Positions 1 to 12,827 of a DNA stretch of 64,000 nucleotides are shown in pieces. Made by a program: the position numbers and the translations under genes. The stretch's first letter is position 1. Each line of letters starts with the position of its first letter. The notes beneath the pieces were generated by a model. It saw only the letters and a list, made by a program, of their open reading frames with translations, was not told the DNA's origin and ran no database searches. This DNA comes from Pseudomonadota bacterium (GTDB lineage: Bacteria; Pseudomonadota; Gammaproteobacteria; Burkholderiales; Methylophilaceae): positions 434,001 to 498,000 of the forward strand of contig JAKOVB010000027.1 in assembly GCA_029782295.1 (NCBI GenBank), read 5' to 3'.

Positions 1-729
1 ATAAAGCTTCTGTGCCTTGGCTTCTTCAGGATAGTTCAGGGTACCGACCTTTTCCACCTTTTGCCGCCAGGATTCTACGTAGGCTGCAAAGCGGTATTCC
101 TTGACGCGCGAACCGAGGAACTTGCGCTTGGGACGCTTCTGGTAGGCATCCCACTCCTTGGAAATCTGGGCCTCGAGCCTCGCGGCATCCAGGCTCTGCG
201 CCACCAGATCGGCTGCATTCAGGGTTTTGGGCGAAGCTTCCTGCTTGCCCTGTTCCGGGTTGGTCGCGGCCGCCTGCTGGCTGGGCTGGCTCTCGACAGT
301 GCGGGTGGATTTGATCTGCGTCATCAATTCCTGCGCATTTTTTTCAAGGTGGGAGACCCGCTGTTCCTTCTGCGTGACCTCCGCCTTGGTGGGCGCTGCC
401 TGTTGTGAGGCTGCACGGGCTTCTGCAGCGAGGTTGGCCGACATTTCACGGGGTTTGTTCTTGGGCACCGGCAACGGGGATTTCATCTGCCGGTCGGCAT
501 CCGTGTTGCCGCCGCGATCGAGGTTGGCCTGCGCCAGGGCATCGGCTTTGCTTGGCGCTGACTTGGTCTTGGCGTTGACCAGCACCACCTCCAGCGCCGG
601 CATATGGTCCTGCAGGCGCTTCAGTTCGGGCGCAGCAAACTTGACCATGAGCAGCACCGCGTGCACCAGCACAGACAGCGTCAACATGACGCCGAGGCGG
701 TTGGTGTCATCTTTGAGCAGTGCGATCAA
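1..729 (-). CDS. TonB-family energy transducer, C-terminally truncated by window edge
   Basis: The frame stays open to base 1, giving 243 residues without a stop. There is one N-terminal membrane segment (about residues 14-32), then a long Ala/Gln/Lys-rich periplasmic linker, and at the edge a sequence ending YPEEAKAQKLY that matches the start of a TonB C-terminal domain. TonB-like proteins carry proton-motive energy from the inner membrane to outer-membrane receptors. The chosen start is a TTG whose last two bases lie in the TGA stop of mpl; an ATG 14 codons further in is the alternative. No exbB or exbD is in the window, so the partner complex is unknown. The C-terminal half is missing because the window ends. 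Confidence 0.75.
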   Translation of the reverse strand, partial: MIALLKDDTNRLGVMLTLSVLVHAVLLMVKFAAPELKRLQDHMPALEVVLVNAKTKSAPSKADALAQANLDRGGNTDADRQMKSPLPVPKNKPREMSANLAAEARAASQQAAPTKAEVTQKEQRVSHLEKNAQELMTQIKSTRTVESQPSQQAAATNPEQGKQEASPKTLNAADLVAQSLDAARLEAQISKEWDAYQKRPKRKFLGSRVKEYRFAAYVESWRQKVEKVGTLNYPEEAKAQKLY

Positions 730-2096
730 GCCAGTCGATCCAGGATTTTCTGATGAATGCCGCCGAATCCGCCGTTGCTCATGACCAGCACGTGATCACC
801 GGGCCGCGCTTCGGTAACGATGGCCGCCACGAGCATGTCGAGGTCATCGCCGACGACCGTCTTGGTAGCGATGGGTTGCAAAGCCTCACGGGCATCCCAT
901 CCCAGGTTGGCGGCAAAACAGAAGACGCGATCGGCATCATGCAGGCTGCCCGGAAGGGCTGCCTTCATCACGCCCAGCTTCATGGTATTGGATCGTGGCT
1001 CCAAAACGGCGAGGATGCGCGAAGCGCCGACCTTGGCCCGCAAACCAGCCACCGTGGTATCGATCGCGGTCGGGTGATGAGCGAAATCGTCATATACCGT
1101 CACGCCATTGACGGTACCGCGGATCTCCATGCGGCGCTTCACGTTACGGAATTCAGCCAGCGCGGCGATGCCCACCTCGACCGGTACGCCTACGTGCCGG
1201 GCCGCTGCCAGTACCGCCAGCGCATTCATGCGGTTGTGCTCACCCAGCAACGCCCATGCGACACGACCCTGGTCTTTCCCTTCGAACATCACGTCGAAAC
1301 TGCCGTCCGCGCGAACCTCGCCGACCTGCCAGCCGCCCTCACAGCCGAAGCGCTCGACCGGGGTCCAGCATCCGCGTTTCAATACCCGTTCCAGGCTATC
1401 TTCACGACCATTGGCCACCACCAGCCCTTTGCCAGGCACCGTGCGTACCAAATGATGAAATTGTGTTTCGATGGCAGCAAGATCAGCGAAGATATCCGCA
1501 TGATCGAACTCCAGATTGTTCAGCACCGCAGTGCGCGGATGGTAATGCACGAACTTGGAACGTTTATCAAAGAAAGCCGTGTCGTACTCATCTGCCTCGA
1601 TGACGAAGAACGGTGATTTCCCACCCGGCTCCTGACGCGGCTCACCCGGCAGGCGGGCAGAAACACCGAAATTCTCCGGGACGCCGCCGATCAGGAAGCC
1701 GGGAGCAAGGCCGGCATATTCCAGCACCCATGCCAGCATGGAGCTGGTCGTGGTCTTGCCGTGCGTGCCGGCGACCGCCAGCACCCATTTGTCTTGCAAC
1801 ACATGCTCCGCCAGCCATTGCGGGCCGGAAATGTATGGGAGTCCGCGGTTGAGGATCTCCTCCATCAGCGGGTTGCCACGCGCAACGACATTGCCGATCA
1901 CGTATACATCGGGAATGAGGTCGAGCTGCTCGACACCGAACCCTTCGATCAGCTCGATGCCCTGCGCCTCGAGTTGCGTACTCATCGGCGGGTAAACGTT
2001 GGCGTCACATCCGGTGACGCGGTGGCCCACGGCCTTTGCCAGGGCGGCAATGCCGCCCATGAAGGTCCCGCAGATGCCGAGAATATGAATATGCAT
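726..2096 (-). CDS. mpl: UDP-N-acetylmuramate:L-alanyl-gamma-D-glutamyl-meso-diaminopimelate ligase
   Basis: 456 residues, the normal length for Mpl, the murein-recycling ligase that attaches the recovered tripeptide L-Ala-gamma-D-Glu-meso-DAP to UDP-MurNAc in the cytoplasm. Visible motifs are the N-terminal Rossmann stretch HILGICGTFMGG, the ATP-binding loop GTHGKTTT (residues 110-117) and the Mur-ligase stretch YDDFAHHPTAI. The short N-terminus and internal sequence fit Mpl better than MurC. It overlaps the stop of the upstream carbonic anhydrase gene by one base and overlaps the downstream TonB-like gene, so all three are probably translationally coupled. Recycling of DAP peptides implies a Gram-negative wall. 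Confidence 0.93.
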   Translation of the reverse strand: MHIHILGICGTFMGGIAALAKAVGHRVTGCDANVYPPMSTQLEAQGIELIEGFGVEQLDLIPDVYVIGNVVARGNPLMEEILNRGLPYISGPQWLAEHVLQDKWVLAVAGTHGKTTTSSMLAWVLEYAGLAPGFLIGGVPENFGVSARLPGEPRQEPGGKSPFFVIEADEYDTAFFDKRSKFVHYHPRTAVLNNLEFDHADIFADLAAIETQFHHLVRTVPGKGLVVANGREDSLERVLKRGCWTPVERFGCEGGWQVGEVRADGSFDVMFEGKDQGRVAWALLGEHNRMNALAVLAAARHVGVPVEVGIAALAEFRNVKRRMEIRGTVNGVTVYDDFAHHPTAIDTTVAGLRAKVGASRILAVLEPRSNTMKLGVMKAALPGSLHDADRVFCFAANLGWDAREALQPIATKTVVGDDLDMLVAAIVTEARPGDHVLVMSNGGFGGIHQKILDRLA

Positions 2097-2875
2097 CAGT
2101 GTTCCGTTGATTTGGGTTTGTCGTTTCGGTTCGGTGCCGCCTTCTTGTCAAGCGACATGCTTGCGCCGGAGTATTGCATCAATCCTGACAGGATGGCGCC
2201 CGCATCCGTGTTTCCGTTGATATTGGTGATCACCAGGCGCCCCTGACCCTGATGCAAATCGTCACGGAAATCATAAATCGCACCGATCACCTGGAGCTTG
2301 CCTTCTGCAACCTCCGCCTTGAATTTTTTCATTGCGAAGCTGACCTGATTGTTTACGTTGACACGGATGCCTTCGAGAATATCTTCCTTTTCGTCCATCT
2401 TTGCGTTTTTGGGTGGCAGCTTGATGGTATCGAGCTCTCGACGGATGGCCGGGGATTCCTTCGAATAATCGCTGCGCGCTGCCTTGATCGCGCCGCAGGC
2501 CACATGGCCGACAATGAGCAGCAGGGGCGTATGCAGATGGTGTACGCCGTATTCGACCGAACCCTCAGCCGTTGAAATCTGGTTGCCGATGTTGCGCACC
2601 ATAAAGAGGTCGCCATCCGGATTGTTATCGATCGCTTGCGCATGCACCCGGGAGTCGGCACAGGTCACCACTGTGGCGCGCGGATGCTGACCATCCACGA
2701 AAGGCTGGAAATAGCCCTTTTTATGCGACTTCACAAAGGCGTTGTTGTCATCCAGCAGATTGCGCACAATGCCGCGCAATTGGTCTTCCTCACCGGCAGG
2801 TACCGGCTCCCTGGCCATTGCCAGGCCACCGCCCAGCCACAAGGCGCAAGCCAATCCCATCAGCCAGATCTTCAT
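2096..2875 (-). CDS. secreted beta-class carbonic anhydrase
   Basis: 259 residues. The first 21 form a signal peptide (positive start, hydrophobic core, AMA before the likely cut), so the mature enzyme should be periplasmic. The zinc ligands and catalytic pair of beta carbonic anhydrases are present: C72 with D74 and R76 in TCADSR, then H124 and C127 in GHVACGAI. It interconverts CO2 and bicarbonate. Most beta-class enzymes are cytoplasmic, but a signal-peptide clade exists in proteobacteria. It is the first gene of a unit with mpl and the TonB-like gene. The role next to a peptidoglycan-recycling gene is not evident from sequence. Confidence 0.9.
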   Translation of the reverse strand: MKIWLMGLACALWLGGGLAMAREPVPAGEEDQLRGIVRNLLDDNNAFVKSHKKGYFQPFVDGQHPRATVVTCADSRVHAQAIDNNPDGDLFMVRNIGNQISTAEGSVEYGVHHLHTPLLLIVGHVACGAIKAARSDYSKESPAIRRELDTIKLPPKNAKMDEKEDILEGIRVNVNNQVSFAMKKFKAEVAEGKLQVIGAIYDFRDDLHQGQGRLVITNINGNTDAGAILSGLMQYSGASMSLDKKAAPNRNDKPKSTEH

Positions 2876-3171
2876 TCCGTCCCCTTTTTTGCCTGTTTAT
2901 TCCCGCCATCCCGGCCATGCCTCCGGGCATCCAGACAGAGCATGATCGATTTTTTTGCAAGCACACCGAGCAGCGTACCCAGCAAATTGGGAATTTTATC
3001 CTGATCGTGCATATTGAGGCAGAAGAACGTAAAGGCCATCCGTTGACTAACGATCGGGATCCATCACCGGCATACTTGCAACCAGCATTCAAGCGCGCCA
3101 GACAGGCCTCCAACTTACCTTGCCTAATACCACTATGATAAGATAGTTTATCGACAAGGCGCCATGACGAG
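2876..3171. promoter_or_regulatory. divergent intergenic region between carbonic anhydrase and diguanylate cyclase
   Basis: This 296-base region must hold promoters for both flanking genes. For the plus strand a TATGAT at 3134-3139 is a plausible -10 box, with no convincing -35. It merges into an imperfectly centred palindrome GATAA-6 bases-TTATC (3137-3152), which could be an operator. No coding sequence is seen. Confidence 0.35.
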
Positions 3172-4155
3172 ATGTCCGATAAGACCAGCCAATCAAAGCA
3201 AACAGCAGAAACAGCCCGCAAGGCTCTTTATTTGCTGACCGAACGCGGACTTTCACCCTCCCCCGAGAACTACGCAGCCGTTTACCATGAGATTTCTGGC
3301 GATGAACTGCCGATCTCAGGCAAAGCCCCATCCCCGCTCTCGACCGAACAAAAGATCGATAACGATCGTGAACTGATCAGCCTGGTCCTCACCCTGATCT
3401 CGGCGGCCAGCGAGCAAACCGGACAGCTCGCGAGCAACCTCGGGGAAAAGAACCGCAATATCGAATCTTCTGTGCAGGCATTGGAAAAAACCGACGAGAA
3501 GCAGGAAATTCTCGGCATTCTGCAGATCATCAGCGCGACCGCACGCAGCATCCAGGACTCGGTTGAAAACACCAGCCAGGAACTGATCAGCACCAGAAGC
3601 GCACTTGAAGAAATGCGGGCCGAATTGCAGGAGACCCGCTCCCAGCTCATGCTGGACCCACTAACCGGTGCGCGCAACCGGTTTGGCATGGACATCACCA
3701 TGGGCCAGGAAATATCCCGTGCCAAACGGGCCAGGAGCGCTTTTTCGATTGCGCTACTGGACCTGGACTTCTTCAAGGATATCAACGATACGTACGGCCA
3801 CGCGGCAGGTGACCTGATGCTGCAGCACTTCACGCAACTGTCCAGATCGGTCCTGCGCGAATCCGACATACTGTTCCGCTATGGCGGCGAAGAGTTTTTG
3901 CTGCTGCTTCCGGAAACCGAGATGAGCGGCGCCATGTTCATGCTGCAACGTCTGCAGCAGATGCTGGCAAAATCCCCACTGCGCCACGAACAAGGCAAGA
4001 TCAGCGCCACCTTCAGCGCCGGCGTGACCCAGATGCTTCCCGACGACAGCGGCCCCAGCATGCTGCAACGTGCCGATCGTTCGCTCTATCTCGCGAAAAC
4101 CCAGGGACGCAACCGCGTTCTCAACGATCTGGATACGCCAAACGAACCCGTATAG
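3172..4155 (+). CDS. diguanylate cyclase with GGDEF domain
   Basis: 327 residues with no membrane segment. The C-terminal half (about 160-325) is a GGDEF domain with the active-site signature GGEEF at residues 238-242, so it should make cyclic di-GMP from two GTP. The inhibitory I-site RxxD is intact as RESD (229-232), exactly five residues before the signature, so product inhibition is expected. The N-terminal 150 residues contain no named sensor domain I recognise; the stretch around 95-160 is charged and likely coiled-coil. It is a single gene between a divergent carbonic anhydrase gene and convergent metH. The input signal is unknown. Confidence 0.92.
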   Translation: MSDKTSQSKQTAETARKALYLLTERGLSPSPENYAAVYHEISGDELPISGKAPSPLSTEQKIDNDRELISLVLTLISAASEQTGQLASNLGEKNRNIESSVQALEKTDEKQEILGILQIISATARSIQDSVENTSQELISTRSALEEMRAELQETRSQLMLDPLTGARNRFGMDITMGQEISRAKRARSAFSIALLDLDFFKDINDTYGHAAGDLMLQHFTQLSRSVLRESDILFRYGGEEFLLLLPETEMSGAMFMLQRLQQMLAKSPLRHEQGKISATFSAGVTQMLPDDSGPSMLQRADRSLYLAKTQGRNRVLNDLDTPNEPV

Positions 4156-4210
4156 CCAGCCAGCCTGATCGCGCGGGATCGGTTGGCCCGCCTTGTTGGG
4201 CAGGCTAGCG

Positions 4211-8059
<3,849 letters not shown>

Positions 8060-8113
8060 CTCAATTTTCTCTTCACTAGGGCCATCGCGGATAAGCGGCC
8101 AGGACAAGTTGCA

Positions 8114-8119
8114 ATTATA
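8114..8119 (-). promoter_or_regulatory. candidate -10 box for metH
   Basis: Reads TATAAT on the minus strand about 55 bases before the metH start. No good -35 hexamer is found at 16-18 bases, so this is only a candidate. Confidence 0.3.
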
Positions 8120-8305
8120 AAGCACGCAGCCGTCATTTCCCCGCCGGATCAGTATGATGCCGTACGCAAAATCCATCTCCGCCTGCCGAATATGCCAACA
8201 ACAGATATAATTCAGACTGTCTCATCTGTATTTTGTGATCAGCTAACAACTGAAACAGGTTCGGCAATCCTGATACAGTTTCACTCTGGATATTTAATAC
8301 CTCCC

Positions 8306-9163
8306 ATGAATATAGAGCTGTCACTACCCGCGTCCGATCTGCAGCACATGCAGGATATGCTGGACCACGGGATCAAGCTGCCGCCGCAACCCCGCGTCCT
8401 GCTTGAAATCGAGCGCCTGACCAGCCAGCCACGTGTCACCAACAAATCCGTGGCCACGGCAATCTCCGCCGACGTCGGTCTGTCCTCAGCGTTATTCAAG
8501 ATCGTCAATTCCCCCTCGATGGGACTCAACCGCAAGGTGGATTCCATCGAAAGCGCCATCAATGTGCTTGGCCTGAAGCAGGTTGTTAATCTTGTGAAGT
8601 GCATGGCCCTGCGCTCAGCCATTGGCGACGGCGCAGCCGTTTACGAGAAATTCTGGGAACGCTCTGGAGATATCGCCAAACTGGCTGCGATCATCGCCCA
8701 AAAGCGCGTTTCCGTATGCAACATCTTTCCCGATCAGGCTTACATGGCAGGCTTATTCTGCGAATGCGGCGTCCCGCTCCTGATGCAACGCTTCCCCGAA
8801 TACGGCAATTCCTTCAGGCTGTCGGGCACAGGCGGCTGGCCGGACATGAACGATGAAGATCGCACCTTCAACACGGACCATTGCATGGCCGGCTATCTTG
8901 TCAGCCGTACCTGGCACCTACCGGACTTCATCAGCCTGTCCATCCGCTACCATCATGACATCGCCAATGTGAACCTTGATCATCGTGCCATGGTGGCCAT
9001 GCTGCAGATGGCCACGCACCTGTACAACCTTCGCTACCAGTTCGAGGACGACAAGGAATGGCCCGCTTCACGCAGCATGGTATTGCAGGAACTCGGGCTC
9101 AACGAAGAGGGGCTGCGAGAATTCGAAGAGGAAATTCTGGACAGCCTGGCCACTGGCGAATGA
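8306..9163 (+). CDS. HDOD-domain signalling protein
   Basis: 285 residues, almost entirely one HDOD domain (about residues 20-230). The sequence LPPQPRVLLEIERL followed by ISADVGLSSALFKIVNSP is typical of this family, which is related to HD phosphohydrolases but usually lacks metal-binding residues and acts in signalling, often linked to cyclic di-GMP or stress. The chosen start gives a normal N-terminus; upstream in-frame codons run into the metH leader and look non-coding. No Shine-Dalgarno sequence precedes this ATG (the bases are CCTCCC), which is odd. Divergent from metH; a shared terminator separates it from erpA. Confidence 0.85.
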   Translation: MNIELSLPASDLQHMQDMLDHGIKLPPQPRVLLEIERLTSQPRVTNKSVATAISADVGLSSALFKIVNSPSMGLNRKVDSIESAINVLGLKQVVNLVKCMALRSAIGDGAAVYEKFWERSGDIAKLAAIIAQKRVSVCNIFPDQAYMAGLFCECGVPLLMQRFPEYGNSFRLSGTGGWPDMNDEDRTFNTDHCMAGYLVSRTWHLPDFISLSIRYHHDIANVNLDHRAMVAMLQMATHLYNLRYQFEDDKEWPASRSMVLQELGLNEEGLREFEEEILDSLATGE

Positions 9164-9167
9164 CAAC

Positions 9168-9195
9168 AAAAAAGGCAGCCTAGGCTGCCTTTTTT
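9168..9195. terminator. bidirectional rho-independent terminator
   Basis: Perfect hairpin GGCAGCC-TA-GGCTGCC flanked by six A on the left and six T on the right, so it works in both directions. It sits between the convergent HDOD gene and erpA. Confidence 0.9.
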
Positions 9196-9207
9196 GACCT
9201 CTGCATC

Positions 9208-9558
9208 TTAGGCAGAGAACGAGGAACCGCAACCACAGGTCGTCGTCGCATTCGGGTTACGGATCACGAACTGGGAGCCCTGCAGGCTATCCTGATAGTC
9301 GATCTCTGCACCGACCAGATATTGCAGGCTCATCGGGTCGATCAGCAGCGTCACGCCATCACGGTCAACCGTGGTATCGTCTTCGTTGACGGTCTCTTCG
9401 AAAGTGAAGCCATACTGAAAACCGGAACAGCCGCCACCGGTCACGAATACGCGCAGCTTCAGATCAGGAGTACCTTCCTCGTCGATCAATTCTTTAACTT
9501 TGCGGGCCGCATTGTCGGTAAAGATCAGCGGGCTCGGGACTTCAGTCACGGCATTCAT
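9208..9558 (-). CDS. erpA: iron-sulfur cluster insertion protein ErpA
   Basis: 116 residues, a complete A-type carrier. The three cluster-ligand cysteines are C44 ([10 protein letters not shown]), C108 and C110 (TCGCGSSF). ErpA receives clusters from the assembly machinery and delivers them to apoproteins such as those of isoprenoid synthesis and respiration. The start is the ATG preceded by a strong AAGGAG; a longer upstream frame is rejected. It follows bactofilin on the same strand after 53 bases and ends at a terminator. Confidence 0.95.
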   Translation of the reverse strand: MNAVTEVPSPLIFTDNAARKVKELIDEEGTPDLKLRVFVTGGGCSGFQYGFTFEETVNEDDTTVDRDGVTLLIDPMSLQYLVGAEIDYQDSLQGSQFVIRNPNATTTCGCGSSFSA

Positions 9559-9611
9559 TTCAAACTCCTTGATTCTCAAAACAATAATTATCCTCGCTTG
9601 TCGCGAGGCGG

Positions 9612-10010
9612 TCAATCCTGACTAGAAGACTCGGGAATTTCCCGGTTCACATCGCTCAGGTAGATCAGCTTGCCTTCGACCACGGCACCCATGTGCATTT
9701 CCAGACTTTTGTAACACACATCTCCAGTGACCCTGGACTTTGCCTGGAGTTCCACATAGTTTCTGGCAATCAGTGGCCCGACCACTGTACCGTTGATCAC
9801 CGCATGGGATACGCTGATAGCCCCCTCGATACGTCCATGTTCGCTCAACACCAGCGTACCTGGCTTGGAACCGCTTTCGCTGACATTGCCCCGGATCGTG
9901 CCATCCACCCGCAATCCACCGGAAAAATCGATGTCTCCTTCAAGACTGGACTCGGCGCCAATCAGCGTGTCGATACGGTTTTGCGGTTTCTGACGGGATC
10001 TGGAAAACAT
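9612..10010 (-). CDS. bactofilin (polymer-forming cytoskeletal protein)
   Basis: 132 residues forming one bactofilin domain, a right-handed beta-helix of short repeats ([37 protein letters not shown]). Bactofilins polymerise without nucleotide into cytoskeletal or membrane-associated filaments used in cell shape, stalk growth or polarity. Both termini are short, as expected. It lies 13 bases downstream of the DUF6776-like gene and upstream of erpA, all on the minus strand. The specific function here is not deducible. Confidence 0.92.
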   Translation of the reverse strand: MFSRSRQKPQNRIDTLIGAESSLEGDIDFSGGLRVDGTIRGNVSESGSKPGTLVLSEHGRIEGAISVSHAVINGTVVGPLIARNYVELQAKSRVTGDVCYKSLEMHMGAVVEGKLIYLSDVNREIPESSSQD

Positions 10011-10023
10011 GCGGCATCCTCTC

Positions 10024-10731
10024 TCAATTCGGCAGACTGGCGGTCTGAGTCAAGGCAGGTTGGGATAAACCTGCCGCAAGATACTGCACCTGCAAATTCT
10101 GGGCAACCGTCTGCGGAGGAACTGAAAATGTCCCTTCGATCCGTTGATAGTACTTGAAATTCACCTTGATCCCGTTGCGCTGACCGGCCGGTTCCACATG
10201 CTGGGCAAAAGGCTTTCCATCCTGGGTCCCGTTCAGCACCAGCTGTACAGCCCCCTGGACCATTTTGTCATGGCGCCCGGACTGCACCAGCAGTATTTGA
10301 TACTGGTAATCCCCGGCATGACCGCCCTTGCTGAGCTTGACACTGTGAATCTTGGGAACGCCGCTGGTTCCAGTCTCGGAAAGGATGCTCTTGTAAAAGC
10401 CCGACTCCTCCTTGAGCCGCATGTTTTCATCCTGCAAACCTGCCATTTCCTTGGCCAGGTTGCTTTGCGCGGCCATGGAAACCTGCAGCTTGCTTTCAAG
10501 CTGTACCGCGCGAGCCTGCAGGGTTTGCACATCTTCGCGCCGTTGCACCTGCTGGGCATCAAACGGATTAAAAACCGGACCAGTCAATCCCCAGGCTCCG
10601 ATCACGGCACCAATGCTCAGCAACGCCAACACTTGTAAAGCACGCCAGTACCAGGGCAACGCAGGGCGAACCGCCACCTGCGCCGCACTGATACTGAAAT
10701 GCTTCTTGATCTGGCGTTGCCACCACTTCAT
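10024..10731 (-). CDS. DUF6776-like membrane-anchored coiled-coil protein
   Basis: 235 residues. A basic N-terminus is followed by one membrane segment (about residues 30-50), a heptad-rich coiled coil (about 65-115, [15 protein letters not shown]) and a C-terminal globular part that probably faces the periplasm. The layout and the neighbouring bactofilin gene fit the DUF6776 family; function unknown. The start overlaps the argC stop by four bases, so the two are translationally coupled. Linkage to bactofilin suggests, as inference only, an envelope or morphology role. Confidence 0.75.
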   Translation of the reverse strand: MKWWQRQIKKHFSISAAQVAVRPALPWYWRALQVLALLSIGAVIGAWGLTGPVFNPFDAQQVQRREDVQTLQARAVQLESKLQVSMAAQSNLAKEMAGLQDENMRLKEESGFYKSILSETGTSGVPKIHSVKLSKGGHAGDYQYQILLVQSGRHDKMVQGAVQLVLNGTQDGKPFAQHVEPAGQRNGIKVNFKYYQRIEGTFSVPPQTVAQNLQVQYLAAGLSQPALTQTASLPN

Positions 10732-11768
10732 GGCAACAAGGGCACCACTTCCAGTCCAGTCGTCTCGGCGAATCCGAACATGATGTTCATATTCTGCACC
10801 GCCTGACCAGCGGCACCCTTGACCAGGTTGTCAATGACCGACAACACGACCACCGTGTCTCCACCCTGCGGGCGATGAACTGCAATACGACACTGGTTCG
10901 AGCCGCGTACCGAGCGGGTTTCCGGATGGGCGCCAGACGGCAGCACATCCACGAAACGCTCGCTCACGTAATGCTGTTCGAACAGCTGCTGCAGATCCAC
11001 GTCTCTGGCCATGCGTGCATACAGGGTTGCGTGGATTCCGCGAATCAGCGGTGTCAGATGCGGCACGAAAGTCAGGCCCACCGGATTACCGTTCATCAGC
11101 CCCAGCCCCTGACGGATTTCCGGCAGGTGACGATGACCTGCGACACCATAAGCCTTGAAATTGTCACCAGCTTCGGCAAACAGGGTCGGGATCTCTGCCT
11201 TGCGACCGGCACCGCTGACGCCGGATTTGGTATCGGCAATCAACGAGCCAGTATCGACCACCCCCGCCTTGATCAGGGGAAGGAATCCCAGTTGCACCGC
11301 CGTCGGATAGCAACCTGGATTCGCGATCAGGCGCGCACCGGCAATCGCCGCGCGATTGACTTCAGGCAGCCCATACACAGCCTCAGCAACCAGGTCCGGA
11401 CAGGCATGTGTCATGCCATACCATTTTTCCCAGGTCTGAACATCCTTGATACGGAAATCAGCCGCCAGATCGATGACCCGCACGCCCGCATCGAGCAGTT
11501 CACGTGCCTGCTGCATCGCGATACCGTTGGGGGTTGCGAAAAACACCACATCACAAGACTTCAGATCAGCCTGGGCCGGGTCGCTGAACGGCAGATCGAC
11601 ATAGCCACGCAGACTGGGGAACATATCGCTGACACGCTGCCCAGCTTCTCCACGGGAAGTGATGCAGGCAAGTTCCGCATGTGGATGAATCGCCAGAAGA
11701 CGCAACAGTTCGACCCCGGTGTAACCGGTGCCGCCCACAATGCCGATCCTGATTTTGTTTTTTTGCAT
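10728..11768 (-). CDS. argC: N-acetyl-gamma-glutamyl-phosphate reductase
   Basis: 346 residues, full length. It reduces N-acetylglutamyl phosphate to the semialdehyde with NADPH, the third step of arginine synthesis. Visible are the dinucleotide-binding [10 protein letters not shown] (residues 9-18) and the catalytic cysteine C153 in NPGCYPT. It lies downstream of rplM-rpsI after a terminator and a 150-base gap, so it probably has its own promoter, and it leads the argC-DUF6776-bactofilin group. Confidence 0.97.
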   Translation of the reverse strand: MQKNKIRIGIVGGTGYTGVELLRLLAIHPHAELACITSRGEAGQRVSDMFPSLRGYVDLPFSDPAQADLKSCDVVFFATPNGIAMQQARELLDAGVRVIDLAADFRIKDVQTWEKWYGMTHACPDLVAEAVYGLPEVNRAAIAGARLIANPGCYPTAVQLGFLPLIKAGVVDTGSLIADTKSGVSGAGRKAEIPTLFAEAGDNFKAYGVAGHRHLPEIRQGLGLMNGNPVGLTFVPHLTPLIRGIHATLYARMARDVDLQQLFEQHYVSERFVDVLPSGAHPETRSVRGSNQCRIAVHRPQGGDTVVVLSVIDNLVKGAAGQAVQNMNIMFGFAETTGLEVVPLLP

Positions 11769-11877
11769 AATTCTCTATGGAATAAAGGGTTAATACCTGA
11801 GCGGTGAATGTTAATCAGCACCCCTGGAAAAGGCAACCAAAAGCCACGTTCATGACATCGACCAGATAGCGTAAAAC

Positions 11878-11906
11878 AAAAAAGCCGCACAAGTGCGGCT
11901 TTTTTT
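11878..11906. terminator. rho-independent terminator of rplM-rpsI
   Basis: Perfect hairpin GCCGCAC-AA-GTGCGGC with six A to the left and seven T to the right, starting 19 bases after the rpsI stop. It can act on both strands, but the only gene running into it is rpsI. Confidence 0.9.
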
Positions 11907-11924
11907 CCCTGCAGAACCAGACGA

Positions 11925-12317
11925 TTAACGCTTGGAGAACTGCTTGGCGCGACGTGCCTTGCGGAGACCGACCTTCTTACGTTCCACTTCACGTGCATCG
12001 CGGGTCACGAAACCAGCGTTGGACAGGGCGCTCTTCAGCGCTGCATCGTAATCGATCAGAGCACGGGTGATGCCGTGACGCACCGCACCGGCCTGGCCGG
12101 ATTCGCCGCCGCCAACCACGTTCACCATGATGTCGAAACTACCGATGTTGTTGGTCAGTTCCAGCGGTTGACGCAGGATCATGCGGGAAGTCACGCGGGA
12201 GAAGTACTCGTCTGCCGGCTTGTCGTTCACCACGATGTTGCCCTTGCCTGCCTTCAGGAAGACGCGAGCGACGGAGCTCTTGCGGCGGCCGGTACCGTAA
12301 TTGTATTTACCGATCAT
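11925..12317 (-). CDS. rpsI: 30S ribosomal protein S9
   Basis: 130 residues, full length. The family hallmarks [12 protein letters not shown] near the start, [15 protein letters not shown] in the middle and the basic tail ending KQFSKR are all present; the final Arg contacts P-site tRNA in known ribosomes. It follows rplM by nine bases, the standard operon for S9 and L13. Confidence 0.98.
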   Translation of the reverse strand: MIGKYNYGTGRRKSSVARVFLKAGKGNIVVNDKPADEYFSRVTSRMILRQPLELTNNIGSFDIMVNVVGGGESGQAGAVRHGITRALIDYDAALKSALSNAGFVTRDAREVERKKVGLRKARRAKQFSKR

Positions 12318-12326
12318 GGTTAATCC

Positions 12327-12755
12327 TTAGATTTCCAGGGGTTGGGGTTGCTGTGCAACGTGATCATGCTTCGGGCCGGCGTAGACCTTGAGCTTGCGGA
12401 ACATCGCATAGCCCAGCGGACCCTTCGGCAGCATGCCCTTCACAGCCTTTTCCAGAGCACGACCCGGGAAGCGGTCCTGCATCTTGGTGAAGTTGGTGGT
12501 AGAAATACCGCCCGGATAACCGCTGTGACGATGGTATTGCTTGTCGTCAGCCTTGTTACCAGTGACCTTGATCTTGTCAGCGTTCACCACGACGATATAG
12601 TCGCCGGTGTCCACGTGCGGAGTATAAATAGTCTTGTGCTTACCGCGCAGGCGGTGAGCAATTGCGCTGGCCAGACGGCCCAGCACCACGTCCGTGGCAT
12701 CAACCACGAACCAATCGCGCTTTACTTCATGCGACTTAGCAGAAAAGGTTTTCAT
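12327..12755 (-). CDS. rplM: 50S ribosomal protein L13
   Basis: 142 residues, full length. The start [20 protein letters not shown] is canonical for proteobacterial L13; an in-frame extension upstream is rejected because it would run through the promoter. L13 is an early assembly protein of the large subunit. It is the first gene of the two-gene rplM-rpsI operon. Confidence 0.98.
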   Translation of the reverse strand: MKTFSAKSHEVKRDWFVVDATDVVLGRLASAIAHRLRGKHKTIYTPHVDTGDYIVVVNADKIKVTGNKADDKQYHRHSGYPGGISTTNFTKMQDRFPGRALEKAVKGMLPKGPLGYAMFRKLKVYAGPKHDHVAQQPQPLEI

Positions 12756-12793
12756 CGGAGCAACCGTATTTCGCTGAAAAATGAAAGGGGTGG

Positions 12794-12823
12794 ATTCTAT
12801 GTCAATGTTCGACGTACTGTCAA
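12794..12823 (-). promoter_or_regulatory. sigma-70 promoter of rplM-rpsI
   Basis: On the minus strand, a perfect -35 TTGACA (12818-12823), 18 bases, then -10 TAGAAT (12794-12799, five of six to consensus). The predicted transcript starts about 30 bases before the L13 start codon. The promoter begins just after the ubiA stop. Confidence 0.75.
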
Positions 12824-12827
12824 ACAC

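Noticed and set aside
8060-8305. Cobalamin or S-adenosylhomocysteine riboswitch before metH
   Set aside because: I could not find the conserved cores of either class; only a possible -10 box is visible.
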